Source: Patescibacteria group bacterium
GTDB taxonomy: Bacteria; Patescibacteriota; Patescibacteriia; 2-12-FULL-60-25
Assembly (NCBI GenBank): GCA_029004215.1
Contig: JAQULH010000008.1
Coordinates: forward strand, 1 to 44,340
Direction of reading: 5' to 3'
Length of the DNA stretch: 44,340 bases
Positions 1 through 6,704 of this stretch are shown here, in pieces. The position numbers were made by a program, and so were the translations under genes. The notes beneath the pieces were generated by a model that was given only the letters and a program-made list of their open reading frames with translations, was not told the origin of the DNA and searched no databases. Each line of letters starts with the position of its first letter. The first letter of the stretch is position 1.

Positions 1-84
1 TTGCATCAGCATTGCCTTGTCCTTAAATTTGTAACCAAGCCGCTTTTCCAGCGGTTTAAAATCACTCTGTGGGATTGTGGTCAT
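1..84 (-). CDS. rnc: Ribonuclease III, N-terminal fragment (runs off the window)
   Basis: Only the first 28 codons are present, read leftward from an ATG at 84. The translation holds the segment LEKRLGYKFKDKAMLMQ, which matches the start of the RNase III catalytic domain (LE..LGY.F.....L..A). RNase III is a double-strand-specific endoribonuclease that processes rRNA precursors. The catalytic signature and the dsRNA-binding domain would lie outside the window. It is the last visible gene of the minus-strand series rpmF-nusB-rnc, separated from nusB by a 152-nt gap. The call rests on one short conserved stretch plus this gene order. Confidence 0.75.
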   Translation of the reverse strand, partial: MTTIPQSDFKPLEKRLGYKFKDKAMLMQ

Positions 85-236
85 AGCGTTCACTTTTGTG
101 GCGAACGTTGCTCGCGAAGCTGACGGACCCTCCTTCGCCAACCCACTTCGCTAAAGCTATGTGGGTCGAGCGGCTTCGGGGGGCAGTGTTCCGTGCGCTT
201 CGCCAGTCTCGTTCATCCAATCAATTATTTTACTAA
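85..236. repeat. Gene-free spacer with CGAAG-rich repeat-like sequence
   Basis: No convincing gene lies between nusB and rnc. The stretch has five CTTCG/CGAAG words at roughly 115, 133, 147, 174 and 199, and a short hairpin whose arms CCCAC (142-146) and GTGGG (161-165) flank an AT-rich loop. The string CCCTCCTTCGCCA (128-140) resembles the 3' end of a tRNA acceptor arm, but no cloverleaf precedes it. It may be a copy of a dispersed repeat or a tRNA-end remnant; nothing more can be said from one copy. Confidence 0.35.
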
Positions 237-740
237 TTATTCTTCACTTTTATCAGATGGCGGGGGACTGTCAATTGGTGCGTCAGGACTTTCTTTTGGT
301 TTGTCAGCTGGTTTGGCGATGCCTTTGGCTTGTTGGTCGCGGTAAACAGCTCCCAACACTCCGTTTACGAACTTGCCCGACGATTCGCCGCCAAAGGTCT
401 TGGCCAGTTCAATGGCTTCGTTGATGGCAACTTTAGATGGTATCTCTTGGTCAAAGACCAATTCAAAGATGCCCATCCTCAAGACATTGCGATCAACTGT
501 AGTGATGCGCTCAATCGGCCAATCAGGCGCAAAATGCCCGATGGCAGTATCTATTTCTTCTTTGTTTTTCAAAACGCCTTTTACCAAAGATAAGGCAAAA
601 GGCCGTTCGTCCATTTCCGGGGCAAACTCTGAAAGGTTACGTTCCAATATCTCAAGAGCTTTATCCTGATCCAAAGAATGGAAATCCCATTCATAAAGGG
701 ATTGGAGAGCCAGAGAGCGGGCTAGGTGGCGGTTTGACAT
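237..740 (-). CDS. nusB: Transcription antitermination factor NusB
   Basis: A 167-residue protein whose first ~135 residues match the all-helical NusB fold: an N-terminal [17 protein letters not shown] segment, a central region around [16 protein letters not shown], and the conserved [31 protein letters not shown] stretch near the end (described here in parts: residues ~100-132). NusB pairs with NusE (uS10, encoded at 12035) to bind boxA RNA and allow rRNA antitermination. A ~35-residue tail rich in Pro, Ser, Asp and Lys follows the domain and is probably disordered. It lies 32 nt downstream of rpmF and is presumably co-transcribed with it. The start ATG is the first in frame and gives a standard N-terminus. 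Confidence 0.93.
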   Translation of the reverse strand: MSNRHLARSLALQSLYEWDFHSLDQDKALEILERNLSEFAPEMDERPFALSLVKGVLKNKEEIDTAIGHFAPDWPIERITTVDRNVLRMGIFELVFDQEIPSKVAINEAIELAKTFGGESSGKFVNGVLGAVYRDQQAKGIAKPADKPKESPDAPIDSPPPSDKSEE

Positions 741-772
741 AAAGAAGGTGCGAATGAGGTTAGGCCGAAGTC

Positions 773-1000
773 CTAGGCCGGGGATTTTTTGGATTTCTTA
801 AGCAGTTTTTCAAGCTTGTGCTCTTTGCCTTTGATATGGATGGCGTGCCCGCGATAAGAAGACGCTCCGGGAGCGGCACGGTGTGATAGGTGAGTTTGTT
901 CGCCCTGTTTTTCCAAAGTAATATTTTGGCCTTTTAAGGCAAAATGTGAAGCGCGACGGCGCTTGTGTGAGCTTGTTCTACGATGTCCAGGAAGACCCAT
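773..1000 (-). CDS. rpmF: Large ribosomal subunit protein bL32
   Basis: A 75-residue basic protein starting [19 protein letters not shown], the typical bL32 N-terminus that threads into 23S rRNA, followed by a region around [14 protein letters not shown] that aligns with the part of bL32 that usually carries two CxxC zinc knuckles. There are no cysteines at all, so this is a zinc-independent form. The C-terminus is Lys-rich. It heads the rpmF-nusB-rnc series on the minus strand; a good -10 hexamer lies just upstream. Confidence 0.9.
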   Translation of the reverse strand: MGLPGHRRTSSHKRRRASHFALKGQNITLEKQGEQTHLSHRAAPGASSYRGHAIHIKGKEHKLEKLLKKSKKSPA

Positions 1001-1016
1001 ACGGTTCTGTCAGTGA

Positions 1017-1022
1017 ATTATA
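1017..1022 (-). promoter_or_regulatory. -10 box of the rpmF-nusB promoter
   Basis: On the minus strand the sequence reads TATAAT, a perfect -10 hexamer, 16 nt before the rpmF start codon. The -35 region at the right distance is weak (TGAGTT), and it overlaps the ndk terminator hairpin. The predicted leader is only about ten nucleotides. Confidence 0.5.
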
Positions 1023-1035
1023 TCGAAAGTCTAAC

Positions 1036-1071
1036 AAAAAACTCAGGTTGGCGCAAGACCCCTCCTGAGTT
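1036..1071 (-). terminator. Rho-independent terminator after ndk
   Basis: On the minus strand AACTCAGG (1064-1071) pairs with CCTGAGTT (1040-1047) across a 16-nt loop and is followed by a run of T. It sits 26 nt past the ndk stop and ends transcription before the rpmF promoter. Confidence 0.75.
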
Positions 1072-1096
1072 CTTGGTTGTGAGTTTTTTGGCTTGG

Positions 1097-1609
1097 TTAA
1101 ACGATTGTCCTTTGGGTGTAGGCTGGGCTGAATTCATGCAGTTCTTCCGGCTCAAACCAGACTTGGATCTCTTGGCCGGCTTCTTCAACATTGCCTGAGG
1201 CATGGATCAGGTTGAAGATGCCTGTACCCCGAGCGTCGGCGTGCTTATAAGAGACATGTGAATAATCCCCCCGGATGGTACCAGGTGCAGCCGTCTTAGG
1301 TTCAGTCCCACCCACCATTTTCCTGACCAGTTCCACGGATTCTACGCCTTCCAAGACTATGGCTACGACCGGCCCGGAAAGTAACATCTCAATCATAAGT
1401 TTCCGGACATGCTCCCCGCGGCGGATGGCCAAGTCCTCTGTGTAATGCTTCATGGCCGTTTCCTCGCTGGGCCAGACCATCTTTAAGCCAACGATTTTTA
1501 GGCCGACTTTTTCAAAACGTTGGATGATTTCGCCGATCAGCCCGCGTTCCAGGGCGTCGGGCTTAAGCAGCACGAGCGTGCGTTGGATTGTTTCGCAGAT
1601 ATTTGTCAT
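1097..1609 (-). CDS. ndk: Nucleoside diphosphate kinase
   Basis: A 170-residue enzyme that transfers a phosphate from an NTP to an NDP through a phosphohistidine. Diagnostic stretches are TLVLLKPDALERGLIGEII near the N-terminus and GTGIFNLIHASGN, which holds the catalytic His; the usual D/S after HAS is replaced by G/N. The family norm is ~140-150 residues. The extra length is a Glu/Pro-rich C-terminal tail and a ~10-residue segment around PGTIRGDYSHVSYKHADARG. The ATG at 1609 is chosen over one 10 codons upstream because the kinase domain starts right after it (MTNICETIQRTLVLLKPDA). It is monocistronic with its own terminator. Confidence 0.93.
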   Translation of the reverse strand: MTNICETIQRTLVLLKPDALERGLIGEIIQRFEKVGLKIVGLKMVWPSEETAMKHYTEDLAIRRGEHVRKLMIEMLLSGPVVAIVLEGVESVELVRKMVGGTEPKTAAPGTIRGDYSHVSYKHADARGTGIFNLIHASGNVEEAGQEIQVWFEPEELHEFSPAYTQRTIV

Positions 1610-1654
1610 ACGGCCGCCAGGATACCAGCTTGAAACCATTTTGTATAGCCAATG

Positions 1655-1663
1655 TGATATAAT
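1655..1663 (+). promoter_or_regulatory. Extended -10 promoter giving a leaderless mRNA
   Basis: TG-A-TATAAT is a perfect extended -10 element. Transcription would start about 7 nt downstream, at the ATG at 1670 itself. No well-placed -35 is seen, as expected for extended -10 promoters. Confidence 0.6.
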
Positions 1664-1669
1664 CCAACC

Positions 1670-2179
1670 ATGCCCTCAGTAATTGCGGACGTTAAGGTAG
1701 AGCGAGACCCGCCTCCAAAGCCAGAAGAACACGTGACAGAGATCCGCGCGAATTTTATTTCATTGGGCGGGGGAGTGGTTTTGGCCATAACCATCGTGGC
1801 TACGCTTTTTCTGGTTTTTTCGTTGCTAATACCCATGGTTGGAACTTTACAGTTGGCAATTATTGCCATTCTGGCCTTGGCTTGTTGGGTTTATACCATC
1901 AACCGTTTTTCCGAACGCTTCAGGTTGGTAGACGGGACATTGGAGTTCAACGTTGCCTTGGGCAGGTCACAAAAATTTCAGTTGGAACAGGTAACGGCCC
2001 TGCGTTTGACTGATTTTGGTTGGAGCCTGAATGGAGATTTTTATGTTTTTGAAATAAGCGTCGCAGAACGCAGTCAGCCTATACAAATCGGCCTTGGCCC
2101 CTGTTGGCGCCGTCAAGATTTAACGGCCTTTATCGACACGGTGGGCCGCTTTTTGGAAAAGACGAACCAGGAGAATTAA
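1670..2179 (+). CDS. Two-helix membrane protein with a PH-like domain, unknown function
   Basis: A 169-residue protein not recognised as a named family. Residues ~1-30 are polar and charged, two adjacent hydrophobic helices span ~33-55 and ~60-78, and the remaining ~90 residues are soluble and beta-rich (FRLVDGTLEFNVALG ... QLEQVTALRLTDFGWSL). This order, a helical hairpin followed by a small beta domain, resembles bacterial PH-domain (bPH) membrane proteins, but the match is by pattern only. The mRNA is predicted to be leaderless. The stop codon lies inside a heptanucleotide repeat array. Confidence 0.75.
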   Translation: MPSVIADVKVERDPPPKPEEHVTEIRANFISLGGGVVLAITIVATLFLVFSLLIPMVGTLQLAIIAILALACWVYTINRFSERFRLVDGTLEFNVALGRSQKFQLEQVTALRLTDFGWSLNGDFYVFEISVAERSQPIQIGLGPCWRRQDLTAFIDTVGRFLEKTNQEN

Positions 2180-2206
2180 TAATTAAGAATTAACAATTAA
2201 TAATTT
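2174..2206 (+). repeat. Heptanucleotide tandem repeat array (AATTAAN units)
   Basis: Four 7-nt units in register: AATTAAT, AATTAAG, AATTAAC, AATTAAT, then a partial unit. The stop codon of the preceding gene (2177-2179) is within the first unit. Related arrays occur at 33915, 36649, 37217, 37704 and 43358. Confidence 0.7.
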
Positions 2207-2227
2207 CCGGATTGCACTTTAGCAGAT

Positions 2228-3067
2228 ATGCCAAAATCCCATCGCAAGGCAAAGCCCCACCATCCTGCCAAAAAAACAGTTTCCAAAAAACTCCAGAAAC
2301 CGCAGAGACCTTTTTATAAAAGCTCTGATTTTGTGTCAGGAGTTCCTAAGAATAATGGGGCAGTCGGCAAGCGTTTCATGTCTTGGGTTTGTTCGCCGGA
2401 AAACCAATGTTACCCGGCAGAAAATACGCCCTTCACTGAAAATTTATATTGGAGGATTTTTCGGATCATGGCAGAGTTCATCGAGGGTTTTGAATTTTTG
2501 TCAAAGCTCCACAATGAGGTAACTTTTTTTGGCAGCGCGCGAGCTTCGAAAAACAGCCGTTACTACAAAGCAGCCGAAGAGTTGGGCGGCATGTGCGCCA
2601 AAGCCGGCCTAACAGTCATTACTGGCGGTGGGCCTGGCCTCATGGAAGCGGGCAATAAAGGGGCTTATAACGGTGGAGGGGAATCAATTGGTTTGGATAT
2701 AGAATTGCCAACCGAACAAAGGCGTAACGATTATGTGACACGGGCCATTGGCTTCCACTACTTCTTCACTCGCAAAGTCATGCTCTCGGCCTCGGCTCAA
2801 GCTTATGTTTTCTTCCCCGGAGGCTTTGGTACCTTGGATGAGGCGACTGAGATGGTAGCCTTGATTCAAACCGGAAAAACTCCGCGCGAAGTCCCTTGCA
2901 TCTTTTATGGTAAGGCTTTTTGGAAACCGTTTTTTGATTGGGTCAATAAGACGCTTTTTGAAGAGAATGGGTTTGTAGGCAAAGACGATTTAAAATTAAT
3001 TCGCATCGTGGATACGGCTAAAGAAGCTTTTGATATCATTAAGCAGACCAAGGAACGAGCGTTGTAA
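2228..3067 (+). CDS. LOG-family protein (nucleoside 5'-monophosphate phosphoribohydrolase type)
   Basis: A 279-residue protein with a Rossmann-type LOG domain from about residue 85 on. Visible signatures are TFFGSARASKNSRYYKAAE, VITGGGPGLMEAGNKGA and the hallmark PGGFGTLDEATEM (PGGxGTxxE), which in LOG enzymes binds the phosphoribosyl group and supplies the catalytic Glu. Family members hydrolyse the N-glycosidic bond of nucleotide monophosphates; the true substrate in this lineage is unknown. The first ~80 residues are a basic, low-complexity extension plus a linker not typical of short LOG proteins. The gene ends just before a strong bidirectional terminator shared with rpmB. Confidence 0.88.
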   Translation: MPKSHRKAKPHHPAKKTVSKKLQKPQRPFYKSSDFVSGVPKNNGAVGKRFMSWVCSPENQCYPAENTPFTENLYWRIFRIMAEFIEGFEFLSKLHNEVTFFGSARASKNSRYYKAAEELGGMCAKAGLTVITGGGPGLMEAGNKGAYNGGGESIGLDIELPTEQRRNDYVTRAIGFHYFFTRKVMLSASAQAYVFFPGGFGTLDEATEMVALIQTGKTPREVPCIFYGKAFWKPFFDWVNKTLFEENGFVGKDDLKLIRIVDTAKEAFDIIKQTKERAL

Positions 3068-3069
3068 TA

Positions 3070-3115
3070 AAAAAGTAGAGACGCTCCGCAATTCTGCGGA
3101 GCGTCTCTACTTTTT
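3070..3115. terminator. Bidirectional terminator between the LOG gene and rpmB
   Basis: A perfect 21-bp inverted repeat (3070-3090 and 3095-3115) with a 4-nt ATTC loop. The stem core is GTAGAGACGCTCCGCA and the outer ends are A5/T5, so each strand shows a GC stem followed by T5. It serves the convergent genes on both sides. Confidence 0.92.
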
Positions 3116-3123
3116 AAAACCAA

Positions 3124-3375
3124 TTATTTTTTAACTTGCTTGCGGGCAGCTGTCTTGGCCTGCTTCTTTTGCTTCTTGGTCAATGTTTGGCCCTTGCTGA
3201 TGGCTTCAAGCTTCTTGAGGGTCTTGAGCGCGCGGGTAGAAAGCAAAACCTTAACACCACCCATGCGGCGGGTTTGGAGGTTTACTCCTTGTAAGCGCTT
3301 TGTGGCGCGGTTTGAGTGGCTCCGGCTATTGGCTGTGTTGGCTCTTTTACCGGTTAATATGCAGATGCGGGACAT
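3124..3375 (-). CDS. rpmB: Large ribosomal subunit protein bL28
   Basis: An 83-residue basic protein that begins [20 protein letters not shown], the conserved bL28 opening, followed by the NRATKR and NLQTRRM segments. It lies near the E site region of the large subunit. The zinc-binding CxxC pairs found in some bL28 forms are missing; only one Cys remains. The Lys/Gln-rich tail is probably disordered. It is a single-gene unit, with a promoter upstream that overlaps the divergent protease promoter. Confidence 0.93.
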   Translation of the reverse strand: MSRICILTGKRANTANSRSHSNRATKRLQGVNLQTRRMGGVKVLLSTRALKTLKKLEAISKGQTLTKKQKKQAKTAARKQVKK

Positions 3376-3379
3376 AGGA

Positions 3380-3416
3380 TTGGCACAAGTATAGACGTTT
3401 ACGGTATGATTGGCAA
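3380..3416. promoter_or_regulatory. Interlocked divergent promoters for rpmB and the M50 protease gene
   Basis: Minus strand, for rpmB: TTGCCA (3411-3416), 17-nt spacer, TATACT (3388-3393). Plus strand, for the protease: TTGGCA (3380-3385), 19-nt spacer, TATGAT (3405-3410). The two -10/-35 sets overlap, so only one polymerase could bind at a time. The rpmB promoter is the stronger match. Confidence 0.55.
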
Positions 3417-3439
3417 GACCCTATTCATCTTCTCTGATT

Positions 3440-4096
3440 ATGAATCTAACGACCCTGTTTTCTGACCCGATCCTCTTCGTGCTTTGGATTGTGGCTGTAC
3501 TGGTAGCTTTGACTGTCCACGAGTTTTCGCATGCCCTGGCTGCCACTTGGCTAGGTGACCCAACAGCCAAGCGGATGGGACGGCTTTCCTTGAATCCTTT
3601 GGCCCATATCGACTGGTTTGGGCTTTTGGCCTTGGTCCTTGTCAGCTTTGGTTGGGGCAAACCAGTGCCTTTTAACCCTTACCTTTTGCGGGACCAGAAG
3701 TGGGGACCTTTATATATTGGATTAGCCGGGCCGTTCAGTAACTTACTAATGCTCTCGTTGGTAGGTCTCCTTTTACGTATTTTGTTGCCCATACTTGGTC
3801 CAAACAACCTACTCATCGTGTTTTTAGGGCTTTGTTTCCTAATCAATACAGCCCTGATGTTGTTTAATTTGATCCCTTTGCCGCCGCTCGATGGTTCCAA
3901 GATTATTATGGCCTTGTTACATAAGCCAAAATGGTTTGCCTTCAGGGAAAAGTTGGAGCGTTATGGCTCCTGGATACTGATGGGCCTAATCTTGCTTGAT
4001 GTTGTCTTTGGGATTGGGTTGATAAGTGCTGTTTTGGGTGGGCCATACCATTGGGTAGCTGGCCTCTTCGGCCTTAACGGACTTTTTGGCTTATGA
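3440..4096 (+). CDS. Site-2-protease family intramembrane zinc metalloprotease (M50)
   Basis: A 218-residue polytopic protein with the HExxH zinc motif in the first half (VHEFSHALAATWLGD) and the second M50 motif NLIPLPPLDGSK, whose Asp is the third zinc ligand. Four to six hydrophobic helices surround them, as in the minimal site-2-protease fold without a PDZ domain. Such proteases cleave transmembrane segments of membrane proteins; the substrate is unknown. The ATG at 3440 is preferred to an in-frame TTG ten codons upstream, because the latter lies on the -10 box. The gene overlaps the next one by 4 nt (ATGA), suggesting translational coupling. Confidence 0.9.
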   Translation: MNLTTLFSDPILFVLWIVAVLVALTVHEFSHALAATWLGDPTAKRMGRLSLNPLAHIDWFGLLALVLVSFGWGKPVPFNPYLLRDQKWGPLYIGLAGPFSNLLMLSLVGLLLRILLPILGPNNLLIVFLGLCFLINTALMLFNLIPLPPLDGSKIIMALLHKPKWFAFREKLERYGSWILMGLILLDVVFGIGLISAVLGGPYHWVAGLFGLNGLFGL

Positions 4097-5631
4097 TTCG
4101 CTCACGTATTTGGACTACTCCAGATCCCTCGACTCCAGATCGCGCTTCTGACGTTTGGTTTTTGCTGGGAGCCTTGTTGTTGGTCAGTTTGTTGGTACAG
4201 GTAATACGCCCGGCAACACTTTTACCGTTGGATATTTTTTTATGGCGGCCAATACTTGCCTGCACAGCGCTCTTGGCAGCCGGGCAATGGCTGGTTTATT
4301 GGCAGAAAAAAACTTGGAGCCAGGTTTGGGATACGCTTAAGGCGGCTTTGCCTTTTGCTCTGGTGTCATCTCTAGTTTTTGCACTTATCAATTTATGGCA
4401 ACAGGGGTCGGGCAGTATGCCTTTAACCTTAAGCCAGTTACCTGTCTACCTCTTGTCGCTTGGCTTTTGGCCAACAATAGCAGGCCCGGAATCGCTTTTG
4501 CGGGGGTTTGCTCTTGGTTTGGCTTTGGGCGTGGCTTGGCATGAGTATCGCGCCACTAAAAATGATTTGCGGACCATCGTGGGTGCAGTCGGTACTTGGT
4601 TGGCTTGTTCCCTTGTTTTACTTTTGCCTTCGATAACCATTATCCTGGCTTTACTTTTCCAAGGTTTACCAATCCTGAATCAAACAGGCCAGGACATTGT
4701 TGAAAATTTTTCGCGTTTAAACTTAAACACTTATTGGAGCAACTTGCAGCTCACGCGTTGGTTCACCGGATTTGGCGGCCAACTGCCCAACATGATGGCT
4801 TTATTCCAAATTACTTGGGTAGCGGTCATAGCTTTGGCTGTTACTTGGATAGTTAGCGGGCTGACAAAGTTCAAAACATGGTCAATAAAAAATATCCTCT
4901 CACAGTCTTGGGATATAGCTATTTGGGTAACAGCCATCTTAGCCGGCTTGTCTGCCGGTTGGGGCAGGATGCCTCATTCGCCTTTGGATTGGGCGACATG
5001 GTTAGCCTTCTTGATTTCCATGGTTCTTTTATTCATGTTTTGGCGGACTAAAATAATGGAGGAAGTCCAATCAGAAGGGGAATCATTATTTACTTATTGG
5101 CATCTGCCCCTGGTCCTCATCTTTGCCGCCCTACTTGGATGGCCGATCATGCAATTCGTAGTAGCTATCCTAATTATCTCGTGGCTGTATAAGAAGAGTA
5201 GCCGGGTAAGGGAACAGGGTTGGCTCAAAGATATTATTTTATGGCTAATTTGGATGTTAATAGCCAGCGCATCATTAGCCTTTGTCAGAGGCTCCCAAAC
5301 CATTGGGTTGAGCATGGTTAACGCTGTCATGGCTTTTGGTTTGCTTGTTGCTCCTGCTTTAATTTGGCGTTCAGCCCAAGGCAAAGCCCATAGTTGGTTC
5401 ATTACGGCCAGTTGTTGGTTGGTGGCCAGCTTAATAGCAGCCTATCTGCTCCAGGCTTTCGCGGTCTTTGCCCTGGCCCTCCTGGTTGTAGTCTTTTGCT
5501 ACATTTTATTTAGGTTAAAAGATAAAACCGGCCAGGTCATGCCTTTAGCCATCATATTATATACATTAGCGGTTTTGATATTCATTTTTTGGCTGCCGCG
5601 TTGGCTCAACCCACGGCTTTTACCGCTATAA
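4093..5631 (+). CDS. Large polytopic membrane protein, unknown function
   Basis: A 512-residue protein with roughly 12 hydrophobic helices distributed along its length and short charged loops; no recognisable active-site motif. A cytosolic N-terminus of ~20 residues is rich in Asp, Pro and Arg. The composition is very rich in Trp, Leu and Ala. Hydrophobic pattern alone cannot separate a transporter, a glycosyltransferase-C type enzyme or a scaffold. It overlaps the M50 protease gene by 4 nt, so the two are probably made together; it could be a partner or a substrate of that protease, which is inference only. Confidence 0.85.
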   Translation: MIRSRIWTTPDPSTPDRASDVWFLLGALLLVSLLVQVIRPATLLPLDIFLWRPILACTALLAAGQWLVYWQKKTWSQVWDTLKAALPFALVSSLVFALINLWQQGSGSMPLTLSQLPVYLLSLGFWPTIAGPESLLRGFALGLALGVAWHEYRATKNDLRTIVGAVGTWLACSLVLLLPSITIILALLFQGLPILNQTGQDIVENFSRLNLNTYWSNLQLTRWFTGFGGQLPNMMALFQITWVAVIALAVTWIVSGLTKFKTWSIKNILSQSWDIAIWVTAILAGLSAGWGRMPHSPLDWATWLAFLISMVLLFMFWRTKIMEEVQSEGESLFTYWHLPLVLIFAALLGWPIMQFVVAILIISWLYKKSSRVREQGWLKDIILWLIWMLIASASLAFVRGSQTIGLSMVNAVMAFGLLVAPALIWRSAQGKAHSWFITASCWLVASLIAAYLLQAFAVFALALLVVVFCYILFRLKDKTGQVMPLAIILYTLAVLIFIFWLPRWLNPRLLPL

Positions 5632-5642
5632 CTAAGAGGTGC

Positions 5643-5671
5643 TTGACTCTCTGGGGGGCATTTGTTATATT
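5643..5671 (+). promoter_or_regulatory. str operon promoter (rpsL)
   Basis: TTGACT (5643-5648), 17-nt spacer with a G6 run, TATATT (5666-5671). A 6-bp hairpin, AGCCAA (5684-5689) with TTGGCT (5694-5699), lies in the short leader ahead of rpsL and could be a regulatory element. The -10 and the G-rich spacer are shared with the tuf and tRNA-Met promoters. Confidence 0.75.
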
Positions 5672-5714
5672 TCGCCCACATTCAGCCAAGGTTTTGGCTA
5701 ATCTTTAACCGACC

Positions 5715-6140
5715 ATGCCTACTTTCAACCAACTCATACGGCACTCTCGCCGCACAGCCAAGGTAAAATCCAAGAGTCCGGCGCTGCAGTTCACGCGTGA
5801 TACTTTGCACCGCACCCGTACAGAGCTCCCCAAAGGGAGTCCGTTTAAGCGTGGCGTCTGCACCAAGGTCACGACCATGACGCCGAAAAAGCCAAACTCA
5901 GCTTTGCGCAAGATTGCCCGCGTCCGCCTTTCAAATGGCCAGGAAGTCACGGCTTATATCCCGGGTGAAGGACATAACCTGCAAGAGCACTCGATTGTCA
6001 TGATCCGCGGTGGCCGCGTTAAAGACCTGCCAGGCGTGCGCTACCATGTACTGCGTGGCGTTTATGATACTCAGGGAGTAGCTAACCGCCGTCGCGGACG
6101 TTCGCTCTACGGCAATAAGAAACCTAAGGCAGCCAAATAA
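5715..6140 (+). CDS. rpsL: Small ribosomal subunit protein uS12
   Basis: A 141-residue uS12 (decoding centre). The diagnostic [20 protein letters not shown] and [17 protein letters not shown] segments are intact, including the lysines that determine streptomycin sensitivity. It is longer than the 124-residue E. coli protein because of an insertion of ~15 residues between SPALQ and KRGVCTKV (around [19 protein letters not shown]), which is common in candidate-phyla uS12. It is the first gene of the rpsL-rpsG pair and lies 5 nt before rpsG. Confidence 0.98.
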   Translation: MPTFNQLIRHSRRTAKVKSKSPALQFTRDTLHRTRTELPKGSPFKRGVCTKVTTMTPKKPNSALRKIARVRLSNGQEVTAYIPGEGHNLQEHSIVMIRGGRVKDLPGVRYHVLRGVYDTQGVANRRRGRSLYGNKKPKAAK

Positions 6141-6145
6141 GAATT

Positions 6146-6613
6146 ATGCGTGGAAAGCAAGCACCTCGTAGGTCAGTTCTCCCGGATCCGAAATACGGTT
6201 CGGTTGTTGTGGCCAAACTCATAAACTACGTGATGGAACGTGGCAAGAAGTCAACGTCCCAAAAGATCGTTTATGAGGCTTTTGATAAAGTCGAAGCCAA
6301 GACCAAGAAACCGGCCATGGAAGTTTTTGATGAGGCCCTCAAGAACGTGTCACCTTTACTTGAAGTCAAATCCCGCCGCGTGGGAGGCGCTAACTACCAG
6401 ATCCCTCTCCAGGTCCGCGCCGATCGCCGCCAGCAATTAGCTTTCCGTTGGCTCATCACGGCCGCCCGCTCCAAAAAGGGCAGGCCCATGGCCGATAAAC
6501 TGTCGGCTGAGATCCTGGCTGCTGCCGAAAATCAGGGCGACGCCGTTAAGAAGAAGCAGGACGTGCAGCGCATGGCCGAAGCCAATCGCGCTTTCGCCCA
6601 CTTCGCACGCTAA
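6146..6613 (+). CDS. rpsG: Small ribosomal subunit protein uS7
   Basis: A 155-residue uS7, the primary binder that nucleates the 30S head. Standard N-terminal start [19 protein letters not shown], the central [19 protein letters not shown] segment and the C-terminal [14 protein letters not shown] are all present; length equals the family norm. There is no Shine-Dalgarno sequence in the 5-nt gap after rpsL. It is followed by a terminator-like hairpin before fusA. Confidence 0.98.
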   Translation: MRGKQAPRRSVLPDPKYGSVVVAKLINYVMERGKKSTSQKIVYEAFDKVEAKTKKPAMEVFDEALKNVSPLLEVKSRRVGGANYQIPLQVRADRRQQLAFRWLITAARSKKGRPMADKLSAEILAAAENQGDAVKKKQDVQRMAEANRAFAHFAR

Positions 6614-6661
6614 ACCGTTATGGATGACGGCTCAGACATCGCAGGTGATTAATGCAAGGTC

Positions 6662-6691
6662 AAAGGCCGGCGGTTTCGTCGTCCTTTTTTT
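6662..6691 (+). terminator. Intrinsic terminator or attenuator between rpsG and fusA
   Basis: AAAGG-C-CGGCG, a GTTT loop, then CGTCG-T-CC followed by T7. The stem has one G-U pair and one mismatch. Because fusA has no clear separate promoter in the 13 nt after it, this may attenuate rather than stop read-through. Confidence 0.65.
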
Positions 6692-6704
6692 GTCTCAATA
6701 ACAT

